A program made the position numbers and the translations under genes. Positions 27,201 through 30,799 of a stretch of DNA of 36,454 bases are shown piece after piece. Source of the stretch: an uncultured Oscillospiraceae bacterium (lineage in GTDB: Bacteria > Bacillota > Clostridia > Oscillospirales > Oscillospiraceae); assembly GCA_944387125.1 (NCBI GenBank), contig CALXDT010000157.1, positions 1 through 36,454 on the forward strand, read 5' to 3'. Each line of letters begins with the position of its first letter. The stretch's first letter is position 1. Below the pieces are notes generated by a model that saw only the letters and a program-made list of their open reading frames with translations, was not told the origin of the DNA and searched no databases.

Positions 27201-29052
27201 GGTCAAAGCCCTCGCTGCCGGTAATGCTGGTTTGAATGCCTCCAATGGTGGAGAAGGGAGCGGTGGTATCCACGGTAAGCACATCGTCTCCGTCGCCTCC
27301 GTCCAGCGTAAACTGGGTCACGTCGAAGGCCGTGGTTCCTTTGATGCTGTCCGTAAGGAACTGCACCACGCTCTGCCCCATGGTGAACGACCGGGCACCG
27401 GAAACGGTGATGCGATCGTTACCTTCCTGGCCGTTGATAGCAACATCAGCGGCTCCTGTGTCAATGCCGAAGCCGTATTTCAGAAGCTGACCGGCTTCTC
27501 CGGAGGTATCTCCGGTAATCATGCCCAGCTTCAGATCCGTGGAATCCACCAGGGTGAAGTCCAGGACGTCGTTGCCCTGCCCCAGGTCGATGCCCACATC
27601 CACATGGGTTTCGCTCGCCTCCAGATCCAGACCCGTGATTTGATTCAGCACATCCTGCATGATCGTCTTAAGGGCATCCGGAAGCTGGTCAAGTGTTGTC
27701 TCCGCCGAAAACCCTTCAAACTCACTTTGGTATGCGGAATCAATTTCAATGGCAATGTTGAAGTTCTGCTTCTTCTTGACCCGAACGGACACCCGGTCAT
27801 CGCCGCTGCCGGAATCCACCTTCACGGTTCCGCTGAGATTGCTGACATCAAGATTGATTACATCATCCTGCGCGGTTCCGTAGTAGGTGACGCCGTCCGC
27901 CCCGGTCACGGTGATCTGACCTTGGGTAGACATCAGCAGGCCGCCCAGCAGGACGTGTACCCCGCCCATGTCCACGTTGATATTCCCCTCCACCTGCGCG
28001 CCGCCGGCACCGTTGGAATGGAAGGTAAGGCTTCCGTCCTCTTCCTCCGTGAAGGAATCCTCTGCCACAATGTTCAGCCGCAGCTGACTGGGATTCTCTT
28101 CGTTCAGTCCGAGGATCGCGCTGATCAGCTGCGCAAGGAGGCTGTCTCCGCCGCCGCTGCTGGAGATATCCACGCTGCCTTGGTAGACGCCGTCGGAAAC
28201 AACGATGGTCGCTTCCTTCACCTGGGACTGTCCGTCCCCCTCGGAGCCTTCAGCGCCTTCTTCCTCGTACAGACCCTTGATGTAGGTAAGGGCGTCCGTC
28301 ACCGCTTTGGTGATGGCATTGCTTTCCGCATCGTTTTCGTACTGAATGTCTGATCCGATCTCATAAATGTACGCGCTGCCCGCAGGGATGGCATAGGCCT
28401 CAATGGTATCGTCCTGCCCCACAGGTGTCTCCTGGGTACTGTCATCGTTGGCAGCCGCCAAAGTGGCGGCGTTTGCGCTCCCAAGCGCCTTGGGCTCCGC
28501 CGTAACCTCTGTCCCGCCGGTTTGTCCCTCGCCGGTCTGACCTTCGCCGGTTTGTCCGCCGCCGGTCTGTCCCTCGCCAGTCTGACCCTCACCGGTCTGT
28601 CCTTCGCCGGTCTGTCCGCCGCCGGTCTGGCCCTCGCCGGTTTGTCCCTCTCCGGTCTGGCTCTCGCCGGTCTGTCCGCTGCCGGTCTGTCCGTCGTCGG
28701 TTTGTCCGCCGCCGGTCTGGCCGACGTCGGTCTGTCCGCCGCCGGTCTGGCCGACGTCGGTCTGTTCGCCGCCGGTCTGGCCGACGTCGGTCTGTCCCTC
28801 GCCGGTTTGTCCCTGGCCGGTTTGTCCGCCGCCGGTTTGTCCGCCTGCCTGTTCCCCGCCGGTCTGTCCGACGTCAGTCTGTTCGCTGCCGGGGTCTTCC
28901 GCCGCATACGCTACCGTCGCGCCGTCGATCCCGAGGAACAGCACGCAGCACACCAGCATCAGCGCCAATACCATGCGGAAACCGGCGCCTGCCCGGGAGA
29001 AACTCAGCCATGGACGAATCTTTTCGCCGGCGGCAGAGAATCTAACCTTCAT
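6259..29052 (-). CDS. Giant secreted beta-helix repeat protein (LktA/filamentous-adhesin-like), 7,597 residues
   Basis: A single uninterrupted frame of 22.8 kb, product roughly 0.75-0.8 MDa. I start it at ATG 29052, eight bases after GGAGG; a GTG at 29061 lies inside that ribosome site. A 50-residue signal peptide (basic n-region, hydrophobic core at about 27-42, cleavage near ATVAYA/AED) is followed by: a pentapeptide GQT-rich tract (57-180); a region with RTX-like acidic motifs such as GQGNDVLDF, QEGNDRITV and GGDGDDVLTV (about 380-600); then thousands of residues of imperfect repeats of roughly 50-70 residues, of the form 'AxVGxGAxIxAxGDVxVxA ... VAGSxSxGxxxGxGAxVxV'. Such repeats are typical of parallel beta-helix filamentous haemagglutinin and LktA-type adhesins. 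Helical insertions occur near 1658-1820, 6331-6647 and 7031-7165. The C-terminus is globular-looking and ends NGLCAII. I find no LPXTG motif, surface-layer homology domain or C-terminal membrane segment. Role in adhesion or surface coating is inferred from the fold. Confidence 0.9.
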   Translation of the reverse strand: MKVRFSAAGEKIRPWLSFSRAGAGFRMVLALMLVCCVLFLGIDGATVAYAAEDPGSEQTDVGQTGGEQAGGQTGGGQTGQGQTGEGQTDVGQTGGEQTDVGQTGGGQTDVGQTGGGQTDDGQTGSGQTGESQTGEGQTGEGQTGGGQTGEGQTGEGQTGEGQTGGGQTGEGQTGEGQTGGTEVTAEPKALGSANAATLAAANDDSTQETPVGQDDTIEAYAIPAGSAYIYEIGSDIQYENDAESNAITKAVTDALTYIKGLYEEEGAEGSEGDGQSQVKEATIVVSDGVYQGSVDISSSGGGDSLLAQLISAILGLNEENPSQLRLNIVAEDSFTEEEDGSLTFHSNGAGGAQVEGNINVDMGGVHVLLGGLLMSTQGQITVTGADGVTYYGTAQDDVINLDVSNLSGTVKVDSGSGDDRVSVRVKKKQNFNIAIEIDSAYQSEFEGFSAETTLDQLPDALKTIMQDVLNQITGLDLEASETHVDVGIDLGQGNDVLDFTLVDSTDLKLGMITGDTSGEAGQLLKYGFGIDTGAADVAINGQEGNDRITVSGARSFTMGQSVVQFLTDSIKGTTAFDVTQFTLDGGDGDDVLTVDTTAPFSTIGGIQTSITGSEGFDRLHITGKLNKNLDESQRISVSGISDALKITIAALAELTFLGSIADDILTLTFTKQFEILSNGIDAFTDELENKRTIELTGDALTGEALPYTDYIITDYQTDDDGVAHVDFTSQLSLPQNELFFTNVIAAPESGNTLQIDRLIADGLNVRIAAKHILVDGSVSGSNVLIYAVGSDEPLYDGEMKIVEDDLNPDGSLSVDLSLYEAASSQTIYLSETSRVTAAQAVDILASLLLEKGYLPELDPLPLEFQPLVYKNGTAKVDILGIISAGGSLRAASELNVTVDTTNDLIKVIPFAVAALKGESSVTVGGNARITSGSAAQLDAYSNAVLLADAMGGATKCSFAVVVTILDTHVAVGGNAAVTAQKDVDITAKATVLADAYSTGKPAIAISVKPQSGMFASVIVIQNNTSAKIRDHASVISETGGVRVASDAFVRSNAISIAIPNSETEQSTYTTKQTNQFIAKLLGFEYNGTFGALTGYITGSGGIASALEGAITPIDPNKKSSQFMGALVVSYVSNDNTAEINTTGAVKAAGELQVLARGVTYAQQRADASLYKTPELTDFVIGGFTAEDNPKNAIGAAVGVTIFNHKNAARILRGEITAAGLLVDADMGYTASENIVKAGHTPSKPEVSFGLAGAISVHLASAENEALIGKDGSYTISGGRVHVESTGSGRYTTVGDASGKRARRSFTLGFVTIPFEPAYQAAKNSTGVGAGVAVALIGVDVSAVIEDGVDFGEGVLSEILVNASHDGTEYLEAAAGAQGGTSIVPVVAVSVGGVNTQAYLGAGEKLTFDGDVNILAASEVDRTVQVDAKAVGGSVAVGGAFGVTVVNDSAEAALERSIAAKNVTVDSRSISRITHVVLASSNGATGTINQSPSTGSTNTSQGDYDKLISGGGNPTQTDNTTYKAGQADQMSASVLNMIRSLSAFMKAKNVNANSMQTVTANPPKAQTSEGSIQVAASLALNIQNNASSARIGDGVQILADGDVLVNSRIDTDSVIRANSSAVSSETAVGVGVALNKVTYSNTAYVGAERLEADSLTIRADIQEAEEKKAVEEIFAELLTYLADTEGATMLLESLYEIKGYSSLEDMLANDPAFKEQYEALPDKDPEALKEMLVQMLAAQFKEEPMDTAETLLDEFVQAVVTNFANQFQDPQFLLSLLTGGFQNKMDELLNKYALTAKVSFQRIYDMVSAALSVKFGNPGELDGVGNLISTSAISGSGAANVGVAGSAAIALVDANTSAVLAEADQISQTEDILVENGVTIFSQGAQKVYTTATAAADLKGLPEKNKDGTGNAEGKNVGVGASVAVTDLDASSEAKLGGNRNVNAGSLSVVAEIRNDIDTISVAGSDPIARRDQLPQEIPSLGGPVPNPGVATDEKDISVDASVALSMVDNLVHAIVDAGSKLQLDGGNVIQTDEELTEDVLETVNLWIKAYQRGQTYSTASGFAVGGDAAVGAAVGVNMASSDVEAAFRGDGSAKGKAKIEAITSNEDEAAGLATVVGASLDRYLDKVREVFNTVSFGESQPTLNITIMNKINSYANPAMTKLGNAAQGLPVLPMLLQALNINLPTSPTTGNSSAGEALGQASENAGGAVGQDLDDSAKKEQSFNIAAAAGANVTEHIASAVLDGTLNAESVEVHSENRANFRTLGTGAAVVPEEGSNNVAMGVAVSINGNQAFATLGGNVNAQGSGSGDGDVRVTAALTQNMDGKYRGLLGAQALAGSVSGSGGKLGFAGAVSILKAVGKGIAQINPDAVVNGGDIAVEALDQSKLAVRAGGVSAGGTAVGMGASFALIYAENVLEALVGSNARITGDDLTVSARKLSVDASDYEFPLGIQDLFTVDVTEDSKKGLINIKLAEAKNGVVGIDVAIGTDDLLKIVDMLNYLASVNYYAEAIAGSISGGEDAKAALAGSVAMLFADSLTKAEIGEGAEITLNQDASVTASSKTNGRMIGGSAAITGASTGVGVNIAAVDDRDRIYASVDASAQIRQAQNVLVKASAHRNLLNVTVAASVATGTSSGGEGGGTGTAGQSGGASLGGGINVIVTGSDVQAVIAENALVKANEAVSVVSDNLSDVTLISTSLAGSGGGTAAGGTVAVIVTENNTLANVGEGAQINGGQILVSADSEEKLLNVLASVSAAVSSGSDGSSANSVAATLGVTLTESETIAQVEDGAILAATNGAVSILANGDVKQYLVLAAASVAAGADAKTAAGATVNVNIFRHTVKALAGKNVTLVATGNAEGCDVILSATGNSEVIIVTIAGSASTGTLALNGAIPVIISDSTIETSLGENAHVEADDSIYISSNLTTGLYDVAGGLAGARENAVGATISTSVLSNRVTTTIGSNARLIAHGKYAHTTNRKERRGVTIRANADNTILMASVSGGASGKVTVVGVVNTLVLKNAVKAQVGENVTISVGFDAEGNPVDGGDGDVSVDADDDSHLYNLAGSIGVGGNAGAGATVVVMVYDKTVQATVGVGSQIRAKGDVSVNANSKDDVYLVAVGFAASGNVGVAGNVGTLVFQNKTHAYLDGSVITARNVSVIANANSELFNIAGGLAASGNTAVTAVAVVTYFKNETIARLGNGVNIGSDGAPITGKLEVKATSYEFVTADALGLSGSGAASVGGTLDVVVTMITTQAYTGEMVSIYASGDINIEAVDNYDLIVAAMTVSASISAGVGVTALVSVGFNTISAVVGEYNILSGSDVQILAASNRDVIAIPTTVAGGGTTGVAVNIAVVVNGNKMSQDAHDAIYQSGSLNPQTQVSGSFSAAHPQAQGYQPQENLDELLAGDGQRHGEEKYDEYGQSEDADYSDGTGPKADKFDSVTGLKAESSPIDGLSDAVTAMVSAGTTIAAVDNITVRASDSVSALLITGGVSLGGSAGVGIGLSAATFFSNVQALVNDGAALNAGGNINILANAGTLSNTAALEKENALGIGDTLKGQGIDLSGNPALRLISFNVSGGSVGVGVSAAALLVFSEARALLAGDVTGAKQLTVQANMDMGNPITVVTGAAAGGVSVNVSAGTTYFSGKVESGIIGDTRITDISTIQVRSTGSTNATTAAAALALGGTAVNACTALAFNQTQVRTYIAEGVSIDAANAVIKVNTDFDATAKVFNIAVTGGAAAVYGSVAIAVNLMDAETYVGLAQNQTASTGSGAITAAHVDVSSSISSGTQILGVSVTGGSVAVNGMVALGFNRASGIAAVKQMTITADTLTVTANSDGDVTVTTGAATGGAVAVGATVAVGQLKTVNRAEVNTTGVTLDLSGGTIGIFAGTEEKPYNSESIVTVVTGSAGAVAAALNFAVALNESENVAQMIGDGGTVKADTLDIGAYGNAHAYGVLANASAAGITVNISVVYADISSIQSAAVDSGSSFAITKNLRVLSQQNWDAFGGTLDPKHPLGGCAVQKSELAQAYIFSASAGAIATASNAAIAKANAKSYAMACLRNQADRFQMTGDILVLNQANSTASANIQNLTGGVYSVGVMAGYAYADGDFQAILEVNGDLTVSGDVTVTNQYTSIADSTTNPALGGVSASLASGKVNVGYAEVTTSSQAKILGSGSITAGNFDVINTGSVKANAQVKGGRFSGSAISVVSNVVTAMLNANQEAGVEDVSLTGGKLNVLALYNVQENAPAYQEGNIKVPTAAANTGASAKVGASYGSVSLVGAAANVATASSESTVMAYMKQAGADMSGDIAVNTLAFSKADVQVDTPAASVSLANVAVAVLEANAEGSYQAYLDTKAGKDISAENLTVAVGHGSEADAAIGPLGGKGVSVGAVTVSANLAKAFTQTTAKAWLSGDGNVTTRGDLLVGVNGYSAARGSVTNPGASVTISDAGANGVEAYMQTTQDAAMNVNGIVDVGSNLTVISQFNHSDSIARALSGMGSSKSSVTVNLISGAVISAEASSRLINKATIYGRGKIKAGKNVQVISRSVTKAVAEVQKGTNVTLATASATLARAKTQDTVEAGISGVTLIAGEQVDVKAESDADADAKGMTGKSVTLISADAGNVAAILGTQTVQAYIGKDASVTAGGDVNVTAINLGEAIARMTEGFTFTGVAADSQILPTWSAYNTIAQIGDNAHITSTGGTITVLALDQLTADTRVDGESFGVVASLNKKYAKNEATQNTRVSVGKAVALWAYGSILISAESVAAMNASTVAVDNSVFATAGTIQAYNTLNRTVATVVEDGAEMFSDFGAIAIRSSAGRLLSRNEGTKDSISTFVDSSRGAAVALGKANTETKYNATSDVQVGSGVSITNTFGEVDIAAYVAAYDITTKSDIGSAGLGGDTESEATMHRADTNKTTVSANVVIATGSGSQTAITGKNITVLAKLSDLDIYTYTYASTKGFLHFSEARSTIEFDATIGVQVDNAHLKAYDDLLVLADAEPDNNGPHLEAKAHTKITAFAGRVESYATVTGDADTVVQLLENAVLTGANVRVDRKNFGGSVHLHAEGTRRAIASEHEEEKNALRIKGSTFVNSKVKFHIGDAAAGIAIDIYGDGQWRSVGTAPGFSVEIFETIRIHDIRNTLPGQLTVVGLSAKLTNAIYGQKYIPELTVTNRTDKNMEFSIIDLYNESFARGTVNVLYSSDGSYNASNLNQSMDTTPEIYVESRGSGSVTFTGMVANERGSLHVEWTQSNSPEDTATARSLSANSTVLGGIIVPVIWVHQLTVVNAGNIGSQATPFGAYLAVLDKKEDAGIRVSATGDVWLELTLTEIACVDNLPSTLNQTPISGTLDLENIVTAGNLNLELPTALRMAYVANSQMAHVVIPGVIEYTTETLNLEETTISNKELALYFAGTSDGKYQVYELPNDTILYLDSNGKVRRVVSKDGYILDTTLYSLNSNGEIVFHEYGDTRLNLSTGILTAGETGFDLYVEYKNNTWIICGSVESRQEVGVYSYTKKDGNEEYTELSYTGWKWNAVGNISYYFLSKEQYDNRGNRYYTGTYYLLKLERGYLVGVYSGKWDTLTPSFTASSTVESTTTTTTWTAEQILAGNKEQGTAVYLNLKVTQQATTNGDTTTYATPTITATITGPNNLNDTLYPADYWWSKMLSTPDMFLNAKVVWNITQNDTTNQVTSVGATIWYRPLLPMEQNVITMNVPTSDGETVQKNVYGYDLGDVRILCSECLVYSYKNTIKGSIQVIDSDGSEKKAGILHLDPGETVTLMPTSVEGIGDSVYILHNDLFVSQSGTVTYKPNNSCTFQYGVEDGTMTLIDQGRTTVYSESTQTVTLMGQQHLAKLSSELAKGSNGKYYRYKNGSWVHLPNICAITVEGTSGTGIHDGVVLLMFIYEAEGITYHREYQNDKPYVQVGSDGSVSWYGTPEEQVKQAQAPGTNYQVSYLEGAQVKLTMRDPQGSLLDGDRLNGRPENLDILAAKGGITIYAKSKGSIGTPEDLLDMSAKGEINILNLEGQNVISTNSYVYVPAGSDGSQVDYVLKPNTEINDAEVILVTENGDIIGYDLLVTNGGKFLAMTNQNEIRENNIVTGFVPNPDATAVGDIFFHNIRVEQKSSLTFEAAGSILVKEDLDWYLEDPKNRPNWITPIGLTVRENSTVTWKAGQDISIYQGAEIAGSTVSLTAIDGTIRVDNTGAVDSSLTWTAGDDILLDSIIAKGSAIVLDAADTVTKWNGIHCGEYGSRSFIKFADTDSDSNAKLSISAGSLGTPDSWFLVDIPEAVTLHLPTVGDTYLDALALILQTAAGTDENGDTVYQDLTVGDAPILTVDKVTHPDNPKIDEFWGKVFDALGATEHDGDLLKELEKVLQDAMLGMEDPADLAAWIMERADRESWLSHLNQEAVLEILGKDEEEGLPTGFLAELLGSEGLYPLLTAEDQRQLLQTGKNLSESQISSRTDPEEVRKHLTDEKLQELFDALTEAQKQAYGLADDASTITGEEVARLLNEGKMTYSGLKDYLPEEFLARLALRDANTAEALIQTLMPDKKETIYHGIFGTDGTVAQEDPEAAADGREKAPASGAGYAMAYETAHQALTKLLTHLNEDGACFQDMGAYLGSLLTEEDIQALYDQAMEKSTTPEDDTQDPMPDTLKVHIGTSTGKTNLYNDGNIVVVQDNGSLTVDSIVSQRGSVEITVKNQDQAAGSGNVNAYYDPDSDSREAPHILGTEITIRADGSVGSEKQPLMLEQRDNDPLVISSVYEDMYLDEDYIRDLGSAQPGDKLGVLPFRKDLAVKEYVLRQNEDGDWYLDVIVRFDVIREDYPDPNPTLELTVVAENGGAYLEELTGSVSGSITARGDARYDVLDGQVGTYEKPLETQVGGTLTVNAKGDINVSETGDLILIANSENGQVNANAVATAGEAGDITLSNTNGQDLEIGVIRGDGDVTIHADGSLIPVDSHGQAACIIGRSISVDAQGTAGTEAVPLYINTGNGGTLTVNADSADIREISGDLILDKAVTGQGSLSLSAPGSILEAGETGKTYQQAVDVWKQTAEKEAKARAELADKNAEADRTAYVLEQAVAEEEKKQQAVDNLLQQLASAETESQKRKLQAALEEAREALKLSEEAVSEAEDVNQAAQEAKENALHTWEQAEQEKQAALEAFRNLVQDPTVTTAGDLNLTSGGAIGKPEHPLAVAVGGSIRAEAPDGVHIAGFGDLTVDQIQTSGSAGISATGSLADTDTGLIQAEDLVLTAGGSVGTKDNPMDLDVKELSGVAVDDFAADNAGDLVIGSIHTGDALLLIADGNVTGKDSAGSEAHTPNITAKDTTIHANGNIGTKEQPLETATEGIHGNGGQIYICNHSGELEISDTTSGSLNVDTSGNVTGSNNTTHDIIVNAGGNVGTVEDPFVFWADGSVQITGGLDVLHYLNLYRPPEAEAGRYLSPYAHCEEIFVLKVDVVADGEEKALYLLLTLDSEGNLVLLAMFLGSRETDEVFWQEVLELLRREVGVLTVEQFVIGAYPGFEEAARGAYPEAQLADLDQVSQTLKEQLDAIREQVLQTAEGLPRDCTGEALMDSCVDALKEQMEDALRRIPAENGLCAII
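7560..7960 (-). other. Coiled-coil segment within the giant protein (about residues 7031-7165)
   Basis: This part of the giant gene encodes a long, charged, alanine- and glutamate-rich helical stretch (for example KEAKARAELADKNAEADR and RKLQAALEEAREALKLSEEA) with heptad-like spacing and no glycine. It interrupts the beta-repeat pattern, which resumes immediately afterwards with TTAGDLNLTSGGAIG. Confidence 0.75.
9110..10060 (-). other. Helical domain within the giant protein (about residues 6331-6647)
   Basis: About 315 residues rich in Glu, Leu, Ala and Asp with short helices (for example KLQELFDALTEAQKQAYGL and AETAHQALTKLL-like segments), glycine-poor and unlike the surrounding beta repeats. 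The beta pattern returns at HIGTSTGKTNLYNDGNIVVV. Repeated 'LTxExxxxL' phrases suggest a helical-bundle or spacer domain. I do not recognise a family. Confidence 0.6.
23590..24080 (-). other. Helical insertion within the giant protein (about residues 1658-1820)
   Basis: About 160 residues (EEKKAVEEIFAELLTYLADT, then segments such as ALKEMLVQMLAAQFKEEP) predicted helical by composition, placed between two beta repeats. It is amphipathic and acidic. The function is unknown. Confidence 0.6.
28513..28884 (-). repeat. 15-bp tandem repeat tract encoding GQT-type pentapeptides
   Basis: Twenty-five consecutive units of five residues (one unit shortened to four), mostly GQTGG, GQTGE and GQTDV, right after the signal peptide. 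At DNA level the period is 15 bp. A near-identical 30-bp higher-order unit occurs three times in a row at 28711-28740, 28741-28770 and 28771-28800. All units keep the reading frame. Confidence 0.95.
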
Positions 29053-29069
29053 GCTTGTCACCTCCGTTT
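29053..29069 (-). promoter_or_regulatory. Ribosome binding site deciding the giant gene's start
   Basis: On the minus strand GGAGGTGACAAGC precedes ATG 29052, with eight bases between GGAGG and the ATG. The upstream in-frame GTG at 29061 overlaps this site, so it is unlikely to be the start. Confidence 0.8.
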
Positions 29070-29109
29070 AAATGCTTCTTCTCTCGGATAACTCTCTTGT
29101 GATCTTAGG

Positions 29110-29129
29110 CCGCTCCGTTATGGGAGCGG
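29110..29129. repeat. Short inverted repeat overlapping the TPR gene stop
   Basis: Seven-bp arms CCGCTCC and GGAGCGG with a six-base loop overlap the TAA at 29120-29118. It is followed on the minus strand by CCTAAGATC, with no T run, so it may tune expression or mRNA stability between the TPR and giant genes rather than terminate. Confidence 0.55.
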
Positions 29130-30530
29130 GTTCGTCTGCGCTTCCTGGTTTGCAAAGTAGTCTTCCAACTGCGCCTGCACCTCGGCAGCCGCCTCCAGAA
29201 TCGTCTGGTCGTCGGCAATGGAGCTTACCTGTTTCATGTCAGCCAAAGCCTTTTCATAATCCAGCATCTGCACATAGCACACACCCCGGTTGTAACAGCA
29301 GAACTGGGTCAAATATCCTTCCGCAATGGAATCGGTAAAGTCCGCCGCTGCTTCCTCGTACCGTCCCAGCGCCAGCAGGCTCATGCCCCGATAATAGTGG
29401 TTGCCTGTAAGGGACGGGTCAAATAAAATGGACTTTCCCAAATAGGACACGGCTTCCTCATGCCGCTCCAGCGCTACCGCGGAAAGACCCATCTGCTGAT
29501 AAACGGAGCCTCTGGCAAAATCCGCCTCGGGAATGGCCGTCAGCCGCTCCCCGTAAGCCAGCGCCTCTTCATGGTTTCCCAGCACATAAGCGCAGGCAAC
29601 CAGCTGCTCCAAAGCCGAGGCTTCATCATAGCCGCTGGCGATGGCGCTTTCCAGATCCGTAACCGCCGCGGCGAAGTCAAAACGCTGCATCTGGCAGCAG
29701 CCTCGCAAAAAATAGGCTGTGCCCAAAAGCTCTGCTGCATCATTCTCCTGTTCTGCCGATGGGGCAGCGCTATGCAAGGGAATGGCTGACTCAACCTCGC
29801 CGCCGCTCCCGGGCTGGGCTGTCCACCGGTCTATGTAACTGTCCAAACCGGAAAGCGCGCCCTCATAGTCTCCGCTTAAAAGCACGCACCGCAGAGCACT
29901 GAGCTGATAGATATCCTCTTCCGGAAGCAAGGTGCAGATCTGGTCATAGCACCCGCCGGCCTCTGAATAAAAATTCATTCCTTCATACACCTGCGCCAGG
30001 CTGATCCATAACGAGACGTTCTCAGGCTCCAGCTCCAGACACTTCTGCAAATCCTCCACTGCCAGTGTGTGGTTCCCCTGTCCCAGGGCGGCTTGGGCAC
30101 GCAGCAGCAGCGCCTGGGTGGATTGCGGGTCCTGGGCAAGCGCCTTATCCAGAGCCTCCTCCGCTTCCTGATATTGTTCTCTGACAATGTAGATAGATGC
30201 CTGCTGCAAATGCAAGGTAAACATCCGGGCGCTGTCCGCTTCCCCCGCCGCCGCTTCACACTGTGCGATGTAAGTCAGCGCGTCGTCGTAATTTCCCTGA
30301 TCAATGGCCGCATCCGCTTTCTCCAGGATCGCTTCAAAGTCTTCTGCCGGCTGCTCCTGCTGATCGGCGCTGCGCTCTCCTCCCAGATTCTGAACCCGGT
30401 CCAAAATCCCGCTGATCAGAACCGCTGTCTGTGAGCCGCTGATAGAATACAGCAGCACCACCACCAGCAGGAAGGCCACCGCCCGCAAAAACGGTTTCTT
30501 ACGGACGCGTTCGTGATTTTCCTGGTGCAT
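29118..30530 (-). CDS. Membrane-anchored TPR protein
   Basis: A 470-residue protein with a short basic cytoplasmic N-terminus (HERVRKKPFLR), one membrane helix at about residues 13-32, and a long extracytoplasmic part built of tetratricopeptide repeats. TPR consensus positions are visible, for example in ADAAIDQGNYDDALTYIAQC, EALDKALAQDPQSTQALLLR and GMSLLALGRYEEAAADFTDS. I chose ATG 30530; an in-frame GTG at 30539, close behind AGGAGAAAGG, is an equally possible start. The gene ends 65 bases before the giant gene with no T-rich terminator between them, so the two are probably cotranscribed. TPR domains bind peptides or scaffold complexes, and here a role in assembling or holding the giant protein at the membrane is an inference from position only. 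Confidence 0.88.
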   Translation of the reverse strand: MHQENHERVRKKPFLRAVAFLLVVVLLYSISGSQTAVLISGILDRVQNLGGERSADQQEQPAEDFEAILEKADAAIDQGNYDDALTYIAQCEAAAGEADSARMFTLHLQQASIYIVREQYQEAEEALDKALAQDPQSTQALLLRAQAALGQGNHTLAVEDLQKCLELEPENVSLWISLAQVYEGMNFYSEAGGCYDQICTLLPEEDIYQLSALRCVLLSGDYEGALSGLDSYIDRWTAQPGSGGEVESAIPLHSAAPSAEQENDAAELLGTAYFLRGCCQMQRFDFAAAVTDLESAIASGYDEASALEQLVACAYVLGNHEEALAYGERLTAIPEADFARGSVYQQMGLSAVALERHEEAVSYLGKSILFDPSLTGNHYYRGMSLLALGRYEEAAADFTDSIAEGYLTQFCCYNRGVCYVQMLDYEKALADMKQVSSIADDQTILEAAAEVQAQLEDYFANQEAQTNPLP

Positions 30531-30658
30531 TCGCCTCACCCTTTCTCCTGGAAAACATAGCCGCCTGTCCGGGGATTCCCGGGCAGCTTTTGGTTCTGCC
30601 GCCGGCAAACCATGCCGATGGCACTGGAATCATATGGTAATCCAACATACTTATGGAT

Positions 30659-30667
30659 ATTATAGCA
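30659..30667 (-). promoter_or_regulatory. Extended -10 promoter for the TPR-giant protein operon
   Basis: On the minus strand TGC precedes a perfect TATAAT (30664-30659), about 130 bases before the TPR start. No good -35 hexamer stands at the right distance, so this is an extended -10 promoter that may need an activator. Confidence 0.65.
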
Positions 30668-30683
30668 TAAGATCTCCCTTTGT

Positions 30684-30719
30684 GTTGTGCTGTTTGGGCA
30701 TTATTTATGTTGTTTGAGA
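30684..30719. promoter_or_regulatory. Paired direct repeats, possible regulator binding site
   Basis: Two 16-base half sites starting at 30684 and 30704 agree at 11 of 16 positions and share TGTTTG, spaced exactly 20 bases (two helical turns). They lie just upstream of where the -35 of the TPR promoter would be, in the divergent region with the sensor kinase. The arrangement is like LytTR-type activator sites, but the match to the known core is loose. Confidence 0.35.
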
Positions 30720-30736
30720 AAAAATGCATTTTCTTC

Positions 30737-30765
30737 TTGTAAAACATCTCCAGTTTTTGTACGAT
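30737..30765 (+). promoter_or_regulatory. Weak candidate promoter for the sensor kinase
   Basis: TTGTAA, a 17-base spacer and TACGAT, each hexamer matching the consensus at four of six positions, 34 bases before the kinase start. Confidence 0.3.
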
Positions 30766-30799
30766 ATTGTTGTATCGTCAATTCAAGGAGATGGTCTTC

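Noticed and set aside
28513..28884. Tandem repeats as a CRISPR array
   Set aside because: The units are contiguous 15-bp coding repeats without unique spacers.
29059..29061. GTG at 29061 as start of the giant gene
   Set aside because: It lies within the Shine-Dalgarno sequence that fits the ATG at 29052.
30531..30608. N-terminal extension of the TPR protein to a TTG at 30608
   Set aside because: No ribosome site; starts at 30530 or 30539 leave the usual short basic tail before the membrane helix.
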